Source: Lineus longissimus
Lineage: Eukaryota > Nemertea > Pilidiophora > Heteronemertea > Lineidae
Length of the DNA: 64,000 bases
NCBI RefSeq assembly: GCF_910592395.1
Contig: NC_088326.1
Location: 2,981,001-3,045,000 of the forward strand
Reading direction: 5' to 3'
Made by a program: the position numbers and the translations under genes. Within the stretch, counting starts at the first letter, position 1, and the number at the start of each line of letters is the position of its first letter. The notes under the pieces were generated by a model. The model searched no databases, was not told the origin of the DNA, and worked only from the letters and a program-made list of their open reading frames with translations. Shown here in pieces: positions 13,121 to 24,032 of this stretch.

Positions 13121-14201
13121 TGCTACCGGAGCAAGTGCTAGCTTTCCTCTCATTGGGAGATTGAGTGGAGAACCATCCTCCTAGTTTTCGCGAATATTCC
13201 GCGAAAATAAAATGCCTCTACAAATTTAGCAGTTTATATATAGTAATTAAACGTGTCTCATAATGAAACAAGACCCCCATGTTTAAAACATGCTCTAATC
13301 ATTGAGAATCTTGTTACCGGAATATGAATCTAAGAATTTAGTTCGAAGAGATAATGTTATCATTCTTCCCTTGGGCTCTAAACGGTTTGCTTGAAAAAAA
13401 CATTTCATAGCAAAAGTAATCGTTCTGAGAATGTTTTGCTCATCGGACAGTGTTGTTTCCGCCACAAATACCTCTGAATGGGTGCTGACGCGATTTTATA
13501 AGACTGTTAAAGCTTATAGTCAGGTTTGCACTGTAATATTCTTGAGGAGCCAATCAACCTTCATTTGCGTTTATGAGGATCTTCTCCTCGACTGGGCTTG
13601 CTGAGCTCTCTTCCGAAGTTCCTTTTTCGTGACGTGATGTCAGTAAAAGGTTCAGCAGAACTAAAGGAACCTGGTCTGGGTTTCAAGTAGCCGCTGAAAC
13701 TGATGGTCTCATGAGACCAAAGATGCTGAGCTCGATCGTCGAAGGTCAATTGCGGCGACAATACTGGAGATCGAACCCACTACCCCTTGAGTACATGAGT
13801 CAAACGCCTTCATCGGGACGCCACCGCTTTTCACTGTCTGAATGTACTACTTCCTTACACCCGTACTCTGAGAGCTCCATGGTACTCTGGTGCCAATGTT
13901 TTCGATACATGATTCTGTTCATTGTTTACCCCCAGCCAACACAAGTCACTCGGCACACACGTGTTACGAATTCAATCAGACCTCGCTCATGGAGCCAACG
14001 ATACGATTCCCAAATTAAATCATCATCACAAACGAACAGTACGCTGCAGGACTATGTGATGGGTCAACTAGTAATCATCACAAATTAACAGTACGTTCTA
14101 AGACTATGTGATTGCTAGTTGACCTGTTCACCGTCGTTAGGCCGTGATAAAAGACAACTATCACGCACCTTTCAAATCAATTTTGTCATTGCCTGCCTCA
14201 T

Positions 14202-15222
14202 TCATGTCAAACTGCGGATCTCAAACAAGACTCGGGCACCCATGGGTCGAAGAATGGCTGTAAGAAGTGATAGGACTTCATCGGCATAGCCAGAGTTTGG
14301 GAAAGTCACTGAAATTGACAATACCCCACGGCTGCCAAAACTGACCAGGAATGTCCCTGGGTTTCTTTTTAAGACTCCCCTCGCCATGCATATGATATTC
14401 GTTCTTGATATAACTTAAGTGCCGTAGTTGTAAGCAAAGATATGCTCCAACAGAAATCGAATTCGCTTTCCTGCATCTTCCTTTGAGAAAAACTAGAATC
14501 AACACTCACAGAAGCTTCATACTGCAATAATGGACGGCGTTGGACAAAGACGATTAATCTTCAGTCTTGTGTTTGCTCCGAGGGGGACCACCAGCACTTT
14601 GATTATCTCCGGGGGCCCATGTACCACTAGTATAGTTTTCGCAATCCCCTGGAACGCTGACGTGAACGGCGCCTTTTCAACTCTGACGAACAATGGGACA
14701 GGCGTTCGAGTTGACGTTTCGGCGGCTTTGCGCAAAACTCCCTGGCGTCCACGACCACAGCGTCTCATCAGAACAGCAATCAACAAAATATTCATGTGTC
14801 TTGTTTTATTGCGTGAATATCCCGTGAGCCCCTATTACGGAGATCTATGGCCCTGGGACCTGCAAGGAAAATTAAGTGGAACACCTTTGGATAAAGCGGC
14901 ACATTATCTTCATATTTTCTCTCAGTTAGGGAGCCAGAATAATCAATGGTGTTATGGTAACAACATCGTTTCAAGTTGTGAGCTTCAAGAACAACTCTCT
15001 GATGCGGTGTTACAGGGGCAACTTTGGTATGAGATTCAGGTGGCCTGGAGGATGATATCCCTGGACACCACCACACGTAGCATAACACTAAAAGCTAATC
15101 GGATAATTTCCCCTAGTTTTGCCTCTCATGTGTTATTGGTGAAGCGTTTCTCCCGCTACCTATTCTCTCTGATCTTTCACCGCGACCATGTCGATATCGG
15201 CTTGTGGTATTCGACTCGATGA
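14202..15222. other. unresolved ORF cluster (both strands open)
   Basis: On the + strand 14530-15222 is open for 230 codons from an ATG, the longest otherwise unexplained ORF in the window. On the - strand 14517-14795 is open and reads protein-like (ILVVHGPPEIIKVLVV..., LGANTRLKI), and a second - strand stretch 14202-14387 (GTFLVSFGSRGVLSIS..., YADEVLSLLTAIL) is similar in character. The - strand pieces could be exons of an unknown gene, but I could not connect them with consistent phase. No family is recognised for either strand. Confidence 0.2.
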
Positions 15223-16152
15223 CTCGACGACGCGATGAGTCGATGACGCGATCGAGTTGGAATCTTTTTGAAGAATATCACTGCTTGGACTGTAATTTAT
15301 ACATAGAATCATAAGTGGAGGGAAAAAAAAGAACCGATCATTACCAACCCCTTTCCAGCTGTTTTCACCGTATCTAATCCGACCATTTTTCGTTTCCCAC
15401 AAGTTCGCATTTTTGATAAAACCATGCGCCATGTTGCTATGCAAGCCACTAGTATCTCACCGTGAATACAGCTAAATACACCTAAATAAAGCTGGTTCAG
15501 ATCAACCTCCTATCCAGGTTCTTTACAAGCAGAAATTCCAATGTTAAAATGACACACGAGTTCCTGGAGACAAGGTTGGCTCTGGATATCCGTTCAGCAC
15601 GGCAATATTAAATGTCCTATACACCTTTCCAGAAATTGGGCGCTGAGTGTCCGAAATAGTGATGTCATAAGGGGAAACTGGTGGAGGGACAAAGGATATA
15701 GTCGTGGTTGATGTCTTGGGGGGGGGGGGGGCAGATGTCAAGGGACGGAAGAGGGACTGAGTGACTGAGTCTAAAAAACTGCACATGTGCGAAATTCCGA
15801 TTGTTGACGGACTACCACATGACATCTGACCTTGGCCACTAGAAGCTTGTTTGTCAATTAAATCTCCGGTCATTTTGCAGGCTATGAAACTTCCGCGAGC
15901 CCTTTAAATATCAAAGTCAACCGCGGGGACCAATCTTCAGTGGCCATGGCTGGGGGGGGGGGGGGGGGGCACATCCTTCCACATACCGTAGCTGGGTATG
16001 GGAAGGCCGAGCTAAAACCTCTGCTATTGGAGCGGTAGCCCGGAGACCAGGATCATGGGATTCCGTATTTTAGCAAAATCCATAGCAACGATCGCGTCAT
16101 CGAGCCATCGCGTCGTCGAGTCATCGAGTCGAATACCACAAGCCTCGATATC
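15192..16152. repeat. long inverted repeat, about 62-bp GATC/CGA-rich arms
   Basis: Arm 15192-15253 and arm 16089-16152 are near-exact reverse complements, both containing GCTTGTGGTATTCGACTCG and a run of GACTCGA/GACGCGA motifs. They enclose about 835 bp, including two poly-G tracts. It looks like a non-autonomous DNA transposon with subterminal CGA repeats, but no target-site duplication was identified. Confidence 0.6.
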
Positions 16153-16429
16153 CATGGGGAGATATCGGCGTCGTAAAACTTCAATGCCCATACATGTTGA
16201 TCGAATAGCACAACTTGTCATCTAAGAATACGAGTTAATCTATGTATTGCTAGGCTGTAAGTTGCCTGATCGCCAATCCTCCTTCTGATCGATGGGTGTG
16301 TGATTATTGGCAGCAGAGATCCAACCAGCGGGCGCCCCGTGGCCGACTCCTGATCATGCATCAGGGATTACGCCTGTCGCATAAGATTAGATGTCATGCG
16401 TCAAGGACAGATAGCGAAGTGTGGGCCAT

Positions 16430-16620
16430 GAGGTCGTATATCATGCCGATCCACTGTCGCTGTGCGTATATCCATCCTTCACCGCCAATAACTCCCCCCC
16501 AATGAGCCGTCAGAAGGGCTGTTACTTTATCGGTAGTCTCTCGGCATTCCCTTCCTTTCCCGCGCGTCCTCTGTCGCGAACATTACACTCACTCGTGGTT
16601 GTCGCACGAGACACGCACTG
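16430..16620 (+). repeat. dispersed repeat, copy 1
   Basis: This segment matches the reverse complement of 54285-54440: shared blocks read GCGTATATCCATCCTTC, GACGG..GCTGTTAC and CATTCCCTTCCTTTCCC. Translated short ORFs on the two copies agree locally (LCVYPSFAA-like), but both are broken, so this is most likely an old transposon fragment. Confidence 0.6.
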
Positions 16621-17523
16621 AAAGCCATCATAATTGAAGACCAGGTGTTCAATGAGTAACGGCTCCAGGGATGCTGACCTGACCCAAATGCACAGTGCAT
16701 GTTGTATAGAAGAAGGGTAACCTGATCCGGAGGTGGGCACTATCAATTCAGGCCGTCATTCAATTACTTTGTGTCGAGCAATTTGATTGGCCACCCGTTT
16801 ATGATGGCGCGTCCGACAGATTACCTGGCGGGAGTTATCGGCGGGAAAGGAGGAGACTTTAGGACTAATATTCACCGCCGATAAGTCGCCATGTCGTATA
16901 TCACCCTGCAGAATCACTTACCCTTAGGCTGCCCTGATTACAGTTCCCGTAGATGTCTACAAGAAAATTGTGCATCACAAGAAAAACAACCACAAGGTGC
17001 GCTCAATTAAATTTACTAAAATAAAATGTGTCCAACTGAATATGACATCATATGCACTGAAATTTGATGTACATCACCGGTTATTCTGGAGTGCACTGAC
17101 AAAATCAGTTCATGCTCACTCCTGCAATTTGTACTATCTATCCTCTCATTTGGAGACTGTCTTCAGTGGATCAATTTCTTCAGTGTTTTTCAATGTATTA
17201 CCTTAGTGGGGTTCGTGGTCAAAATATCAATGGCGAGTTAAGGTGACTTAGCACTCACCCCAAGCTCCATATATATAATCATTTCGCCTCCTCATAACTC
17301 ACTCACACGCCTCAGGCTGTTTCAGTTATTCACAGTATGATACTACGCTTTATTATCATGCCCAAAGCCCAGGGGAAAAAATCAACATAAACCGTTTTGT
17401 ATCTGATCTGGTCATGGCGTCTGGCAAATCTAATGCCATATTTTCTTATGGCCATTATGGATCGAGATATCGTGTTGCACTTCTTTGCTCCGCAAGCTAA
17501 GGGCTCTGCCAGCGAACTATACC

Positions 17524-17593
17524 GGGTAGTTGTAAAACAAGAAACACAGAAACGAAACAGAAACACAGAAACACAGAAACGAAACGCAGAAAC
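17524..17593 (+). repeat. GAAACACAGAAAC-type repeat, left copy
   Basis: Begins GGGTAGTTGTAAAACAAG and continues in irregular AAACACAGAAACGAAAC units. The same sequence lies in reverse orientation at 18455-18528, so the two form an inverted pair about 0.9 kb apart. Confidence 0.65.
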
Positions 17594-17917
17594 CAGTCTT
17601 GTGGCGAATTCTGGTCTGCTGACTCCATCTTGTTGCCATGGTTGTGGCCGCGAACGCGGGTGTAACTAAAACTGGTATTCAGTCGGAATGGAAGGAGGAA
17701 TGCTCATTTCCCAATACCCCTTTTAGCCTCATCAACGTGTGCGCAGATTGGCAGCATCCGGCCTTGATCGTGCCGATACACTACATGTATGTACTACACG
17801 GCGTAAATAGAAAATAGTCCTTCGAATAGCGAGTCCTGTTCTTTTGTACATTCCATGGCCTGTGCACGACACTAGGCTGAACTTCCCTACTGCAACCTCA
17901 TTAACATAAACAGATAT

Positions 17918-18130
17918 TTAAAGGGACTATTTAAAGGCAGCAGCTGGGCAGGCAAGATTGAGTTACTCCAAGTCCAAGTCTAGTGCCCGCCCCCCCCCCC
18001 CCCCCCCCCACTTTACTCTATTCTAGTCGCCAAAATTGGTCTCTCACGTCTCACATAACGTCGAAATGATTCACCCATGTACTGGTACCGTACCTTGCAT
18101 TTAGTGCTGCATCAGACGGGATTTGTAGGA
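17918..18130. mobile_element. second, incomplete copy of the TTAA MITE family
   Basis: Starting at TTAA (17918) this matches the reverse complement of the 12899-13120 element: the GGCAGCAGCTGGGCAGGCAAGAT block, the GGTCTCTCAC block and the TCGAAATGATTCA block all occur in order. A poly-C tract interrupts it at about 17990. The far terminus was not recognised, so the copy is truncated or diverged. Confidence 0.65.
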
Positions 18131-18454
18131 TGATCCTGGTACTTCATGTAAATTGAACACTACAAGGCAAGATGTTGCACTGCACCTTCATTTAAAATAA
18201 CATGCTGTAGGAATCGAATCGAACCTACCAAAGTACTACACCACCACCTCAAAAGACTTCACCCATATCGTGCCGCCCCCTGCCCCCCCCCCCCCAAGTT
18301 GCTCCATGTATCCCCTCAACAACTCTATTGCATTCCGGCTGGCCGCAACCCACCAACCTCAGATTTTACTTTTAAACGACAATAACAACGGATTGGGCAA
18401 GGAAAGTATCGGCGTGCCGCTTGATTCCAACTTTTATGAAAACCCGTTTGATTT

Positions 18455-18528
18455 TCGTTTCTGCGTTTCGTTTCTGCGTTTCTGTGTTTCTGTTTCGTTT
18501 CTGTGTTTCTTGTTTTACAACTACCCAA
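18455..18528 (-). repeat. GAAACACAGAAAC-type repeat, right inverted copy
   Basis: Reverse complement of the 17524-17593 repeat, including the unique TTGTAAAACAAG boundary and the GGGTAGT edge. The number of internal units differs between copies. Confidence 0.65.
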
Positions 18529-19294
18529 CTATACCCATACAGTACACTGAATGCGATTGAGACAAAACGCGATGTACGGAGTGTCAAGACGGCGCTTCAT
18601 CTAATTCCTCCAAGAAACAACTCCAACCACAAAAGCAAGTTGACCAGAGATGATTTTCTATGATATTCTGAGCCGATCTAAGCATCACCCATTAGTTTTC
18701 AGGAGTTGTTCATGATACAGTCAGGTCAGCGTTCCAGAATTCACACAGAGGTCAGTAATATCAGGTCGCAGATGTCAATAAAATCCTATATCAATAAAAT
18801 GTCCAAAAGACTGACTTGTAAGCGTCAGTGGCGGTGTCTCATCTCAATCTTATAGACAACACAGTCCCATAAAGCAAAAGTTCTTGTTTCTGTTGAAGTG
18901 GATTTTAACTCTCCGTGCGACACGATTTCGAAAGAGATTCTCGACCACTATTAAATTGCCTCTCAAAGGTAAGTAGAACGTGACTCGATTTGCAACCCTT
19001 GGGTACTGCCTGAGCCGTGACTTATAATTATCAGCGCAAGTCTTGAGTATATGTAGTTTTGCATTTAAGAGAGGACTACAATGTCTGAAGAAATTGCGGC
19101 ATATTGTCCATCGCAAACGCTCAGTGTTCATTTTTGGCATGGATTAATTTGAAATGCGTATCAAATAAAGGCATATCTCCATAATCGCATAACTGCATTT
19201 CTTCTTCTCTCACGACCAATCGACAATGCCTATGTGGAAATAGGCCTTCAAAGTGTCATTCCAATACAAGTTATCTCTTATCTTTGCAATCTGT

Positions 19295-21145
19295 CTATGA
19301 CTGACGTTGCCGCGCCGATCTGCCCCAAAGCAAGAACTCCGCGAGCAGCGTGGAAGACTGATACCTGTAGTAAATAATAAATGGGAAAAGAACACGCAAG
19401 ATGGCACCCCATGTCTTCTTGCCGTAGTACCTCAGCGCAGTAGGCCTGTACCCGGGCGTACGTATCTCTACCATCGTATCGCAAAACCATTGGCCGAAAT
19501 TTGCAACGATTAGAAAGCAGATGATCGGCCATGTTGAATTGGCGGTGCTGCCATCTACCCTGTTACTTCTCCGAATCCAGTTTAAATAGAAAATGGCCTT
19601 CGTTTGTATGGAGATTTGGACTAGCATGAGAATCATGGATGCGATGTTGGAGAGCTGGAGAACACTTTCTGGAAGGGATTCATTCGTCTTTTTCACCTTC
19701 TCGGCGAAAAGGTAGTAGACAGATGGAAAAGACGCTATGAAAATAAACATGATCAGACAGAAATGAGTAAAAAGCAAAACGCCACCTTCCACCCCAATGT
19801 GACTATCTCCAACAGAGCCATCCTGCAAGGCTTTTCCGGCCTGTCTCCTCAGTAAAACCGCAAAGACAAGCATGAGAAGGTAGAAGGCATTCGCGATGAA
19901 ACACGATGGTGCTAATATTTTCTTCTGGCCGTAGTCTGTTGACAGCAAGAGAATGAACACCATGTAGACGAGGACAAGTAACATGCTCACAAATGCAAGC
20001 ATCTTGCACCGACTTTGACAATTACTTGCCCCGACCTGACCAGACAACAGAGGGCTACGGTCGGAGTCCGAATCCGAGCTTCTGCACTGTCTACAACATC
20101 GTGTAACGTTTGTCCAGAAACTGCTGCCGTACATGTAACCTGCTTTCTCGTGATCATTTTCTGATTCCCCGCCAGATGGCAGTGTTGGATTCCCCTCCAG
20201 GGCCCCGTAGGCCGATCGCTGTATGGAGAGTGTCTCGGAATCTTGTAAATAGTAAGTTTCGTATCCACTTCTCGCCATGTTATCTTCAATTGATAATTCG
20301 ACATCTTCGTTATCCGCTTGATCGTGATCCCTGCTCTCGCCGGAGTTCCGGGCAAGCGCACTCTCGAATTCACGCGAATTCATGGAAACGTGACTGGCTG
20401 CGTTAAAGAGCGCGAGGTTTAGAGTAATGGCCAAAACGGCGAACTCCGAATGAAATCCAATCAGGTATCCTCCAAGTGTTTTCACGGATTCGAAGAATGA
20501 CGTTGTCTTGTTGACGCAATGCATGTCGGTCGTGTTCAGTGGCGGCCATTTCTGACAATGCAATTCTCGGCTTGTGCTATCCGCAGTCCGCGCCTCCTCG
20601 AGCATTACATAGATGATAATGGTGACATTTGATATAGTGTTTAACAAAAACGGCAAACGGACCCTAAGTGTCCTAGATCTAACCTGACGATTCCCTGCCC
20701 ATATCAAGAATATTACTTGAGTTCCAATGTACAGTAAAACCATTGCTATCTCGACGGTGTGAGCAACTCTCTCTTTTGGGCTGCAGTCAAACTCAATGTA
20801 GGTGTCCATACATGCTGAAAGGGCAACTATAGCGTATATGTCCTGCACGGCTGATCCCACAAAAAAACCGATTATCCCACCAAAAGCTATGACCGAAAAT
20901 GCCCGCTTTCTGACTTTACCACTTGTCGAATATCCTTGAATCGTCAAATGGTTCGAGTCACTGTTCTTCCGCCAGCAAAACGCCATCGCGATTATACTCA
21001 ATGAAAACAGTGCAATTATGTAGACGTAGATGTAGAACTCGTCATTCCAGACCCCGAGACATTTTGTTGATAGGAAGCCGATGGAGAAGGCGATGGAGAT
21101 GATGAGGGAAAGATAGTGGTTGATCTCGGTGGTTCGTTGGGCCAT
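19295..21145 (-). CDS. otopetrin-like 12-TM protein, copy 1
   Basis: The single-exon CDS of 616 aa begins at MAQRTTEINHY. I chose this start because the paralogue at 24033 starts with the same residues, and because an acceptor (gtttcag|GAGG) lies just upstream at about 21158, making longer N-termini unlikely. I see about 12 hydrophobic segments: six before residue 250, a hydrophilic loop of roughly 120 residues, then six more. The C-terminal pattern YYGKKTW...LFPFIIYYRYQSS...EFLLW fits the otopetrin signature FYG..W......PF.IFYRFHS..L.E.W. TM6 carries a conserved acidic residue (GFHSEFAVLA). Otopetrins are plasma-membrane proton channels; here function is inferred from family. A 5' UTR donor GTAAGT at 21563 (complement) would pair with the acceptor. 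Length matches the family. Coding introns are absent. Confidence 0.7.
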   Translation of the reverse strand: MAQRTTEINHYLSLIISIAFSIGFLSTKCLGVWNDEFYIYVYIIALFSLSIIAMAFCWRKNSDSNHLTIQGYSTSGKVRKRAFSVIAFGGIIGFFVGSAVQDIYAIVALSACMDTYIEFDCSPKERVAHTVEIAMVLLYIGTQVIFLIWAGNRQVRSRTLRVRLPFLLNTISNVTIIIYVMLEEARTADSTSRELHCQKWPPLNTTDMHCVNKTTSFFESVKTLGGYLIGFHSEFAVLAITLNLALFNAASHVSMNSREFESALARNSGESRDHDQADNEDVELSIEDNMARSGYETYYLQDSETLSIQRSAYGALEGNPTLPSGGESENDHEKAGYMYGSSFWTNVTRCCRQCRSSDSDSDRSPLLSGQVGASNCQSRCKMLAFVSMLLVLVYMVFILLLSTDYGQKKILAPSCFIANAFYLLMLVFAVLLRRQAGKALQDGSVGDSHIGVEGGVLLFTHFCLIMFIFIASFPSVYYLFAEKVKKTNESLPESVLQLSNIASMILMLVQISIQTKAIFYLNWIRRSNRVDGSTANSTWPIICFLIVANFGQWFCDTMVEIRTPGYRPTALRYYGKKTWGAILRVLFPFIIYYRYQSSTLLAEFLLWGRSARQRQS

Positions 21146-24032
21146 GGCAGGTCTCAGCCTCCTGAAACGAAAAAGGGTGAGTTTGAATAAACCTACGGCA
21201 GTCAGGCAATCCACGATTGTAAATTCATTTGGCATGATATGCTCTTAGCCCGGTTCAATATTAGCGGGTAAAGTATGCCACACTACGGTGTTGCGCCTAG
21301 CATAATGGTGACCTCTTTTCCTCAAACACGAAAAATACTTTTATAGGGACTTTTTATGATAAAAAAATAGACGAGGCCTTTAGAAATCCTATTCTAAGTC
21401 GAGATTGATGAACAATATGAGCATATTTTGGTATTCATTTGTCCGAAAATAAGCCGCAATACTTCTCCAAATTGCGGCATTTTAACGACACTTACGTCGT
21501 TCTGCCAAAAGATGAACGAGAAATAATGAAATTCAAGTAAAATTTAGTAAATGATAAACTTACAATTCTATTTCACAGATCTTCTTCTTACCCCACCTCT
21601 TGGTCTGATCATCATTATTGTCTCCATCTAGATATGTAACACGAGCTTCGAATCATGACTGAGCACAACAAGTACTTCCTTCATTCGCCACACGTCCTCC
21701 GAAGACAGTAGGAAGGTTCCGCAAGCGCTACGCACGGCGAACGACGAACTCCGAACTGCTTGTACGAAGGCCTGTCGTTTCTTCAAGTCCTGTACTAATT
21801 CTTTTATGCGGCACTCGTAAATCGGCGTACATAGAAAGCACCGGGAATGCAATGAACTTTCAGCTCTTGAAAATCGTCTTTGCAACATATTAGGTAGGTT
21901 TCGCAACCCTCACACGACCAACCATGTACGAAGTACGAAGGTCCGTCGTGTTCAGTCATGTGCTAATTTTTTTTCATACGTAACACTCGTACATTATTTT
22001 ACAATCCAAATCACAATTGACATCCTTTTTGCTACCCGCAAGTTACGCTCGACAACTTTAGGCTTCACCATCATCATTACATTTTACTCACTTCGTACTT
22101 CTTCGTAAGGCTTGCGAAACCTGCCTATTACCACGGATGTAGAGCACTTCATCCGTGCTATCAGCTTGAAATACAATTGGACGAGTGGAAATAATTCCAG
22201 CGGGAAAGTCCCAACAAAAAAACTCGGACGCCTCAGTAAAAAATTGTTCATACTTTTGTTATCATACCATTAAATTGGGAGCAGAGACAGATCCATACAC
22301 TATGTACATAACGCGATATTGGTAGTTTTTTCTTCCACTTCGTTTAACCGCAGTGCAACGCAATTTACACCAAACTGACAGACACGAACAATAAGAATAG
22401 ATATGGTGCTCAACCTGTGAAGACCCGCCAGGCTGGAAGAGTACCGGGCCCCAAGCCTCGATGGGGTCCAACCCATGCTACTGGTGGTCCCTTGACCCCG
22501 CCTCGAGGAGCCAGGAGACGTGTGGCAAGGAAAGCTACTGGCCAACCTGATGACGAGCAGAGATATTGGTAGTCAAATAGGGAGTTTCCAATCTCCCTAA
22601 CTAAGGACTCGATAATCAACAAATTTTCATCACAGATTCATGTTATGACGATAAATGGCATATCACACAGTTTTATGATTTGATTTACTTTTCAAGGTCA
22701 CAGAGGTCAAATAGTGTAATTTGGCTGATGGCGGCATGTTTCGTAATTTACTGGAGCTATTGACTTTAAACTTGGTACATTATGTAGCCCTATGTTATGA
22801 AATTTCGGTCCGGTTCGATTCCTGGTTTTGGTCATTGGTTATTTTTTATCATAAACTCTCTGTGAGGGAGGTGAGCACAATGGCCCTGGCCATTTTAAAT
22901 AACTAATGTGGTCTACTTCATATCGAATCATAATTGGGGACTGAGAAGATGTTCATGTCTCAAGCTGATCTTTTTTTATCAACTGCAAGAAACATGGCAA
23001 ACTGTCTAGATACATGTAATTGTATAAAAGTAACTGATAAGATTCAATTATCTAAGGCAGTACGCCTGACATTCTAGCTACGCATGCGTCTCAGCACCTT
23101 TTCATATCAAAATATGGTGACTCGGGCCTATATATATCGATATCATGTGAATGCCGGAATGGGAACTACGGATTAGTCTTGTGACAAAACGGACATGCAT
23201 TGGTTATAGTCTTTGTTACCTGTGATATGTTCAGCCTATGGGATAAAGGAGCTGAGACAACCAGTAGCTACGCAGTATAAATATTGGGATTTCCCCGCAG
23301 AGAACTTTCCGCTTGTGCTCTAGAAAATGGAAGGAAGTGCTTGTGTCCGAGGCCTACAAACCTTGCACGCACTCGTGTTATTAGTATATCTATGAAACCG
23401 GGCAAGCTGGGAGGAAGGCGGTGCATTATCTGAAATCTTCGAAGAACCATAACGTGCATACTGGGTAAGTTCATCTTTGCTAACTTTAAAATGTATACGG
23501 CATGAGGCTTTGGTGTTTGAAATTCTTAGCAAAATTTTCAAAAACAAATAGAAAAGTAGTGTATACATTTTGTTGCGAATCAAGATACAACAATGGCGAC
23601 CGTTTTCGTGTGAGGTTTCAGAGCATGCACCTTACAGTGCTTTGCGTGGGTGATCTAACTGAAAGGGTTACAAGGATACGAACGAATGCATTACACTATG
23701 CACTATTTCATGAAGGGACTAATAGTAAAAGTTAAAAATGTAATCAGGTACAGCAGGAAAAGTAGTTCCGAACATGTACAGGCCATCCTCTTAGTACCTT
23801 CCCTATATCGTCTCGGTTGATCCACGCAAAGGAAATGTTTGGATTATGGAGTTTAGTAGTACATTCTGTAGTACATTTCAATGGATACAATAGGCGCACA
23901 CATCAGGTCACTAATTTTTGTGGTATACATCCGTTGGGACTAAGGCATCGAAGTTCAGAGTTTCCCTCTGAACTTGAGTTAGTTATGTGTATTATACATA
24001 TGCTTTCCTGTTCCAGCACACAAGGAGCGGCC
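21146..24032. promoter_or_regulatory. shared upstream region of the divergent otopetrin pair
   Basis: About 2.9 kb separates the two start codons. It holds the 5' UTR introns of both genes: a - strand donor GTAAGT at 21563 with acceptor near 21158, and a + strand donor GTAAGT at 23465 with acceptor ttccag ending at 24016. It also holds a TIR element at 21889-22132 and a GC-rich unidentified stretch at 22420-22560. Promoters must lie here, but I cannot place them. Confidence 0.5.
21889..22132. mobile_element. TIR element (MITE) between the otopetrin genes
   Basis: The left end reads ATTAGGTAGGTTTCGCAA and the right end is the reverse complement of TAATAGGCAGGTTTCGCAAG, giving about 17-bp imperfect inverted termini around 210 bp of noncoding sequence. 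A related partial motif (GGTTCCGCAAGCGCTACG) lies at about 21714. Confidence 0.6.

Larger units (their letters stand above)
11138..19294. other. repeat-rich region without a firm gene
   Basis: Apart from the MITE at 12899, the unresolved ORFs at 14202-15222 and the inverted repeats near 15.2/16.1 kb and 17.5/18.5 kb, I see no supported coding sequence. G- or C-homopolymer tracts of 10-20 bp occur near 15720, 15955, 17990 and 18284. A good-looking + strand donor (TCAAAG|GTAAGT) at 18969 has no ATG-led frame before it. Confidence 0.45.

Noticed and set aside
23817-24032. N-terminal extension of otopetrin copy 2 (72 residues)
   Set aside because: A 5' UTR acceptor at 24016 and the conserved MAQRT start in the paralogue make the extension intronic.
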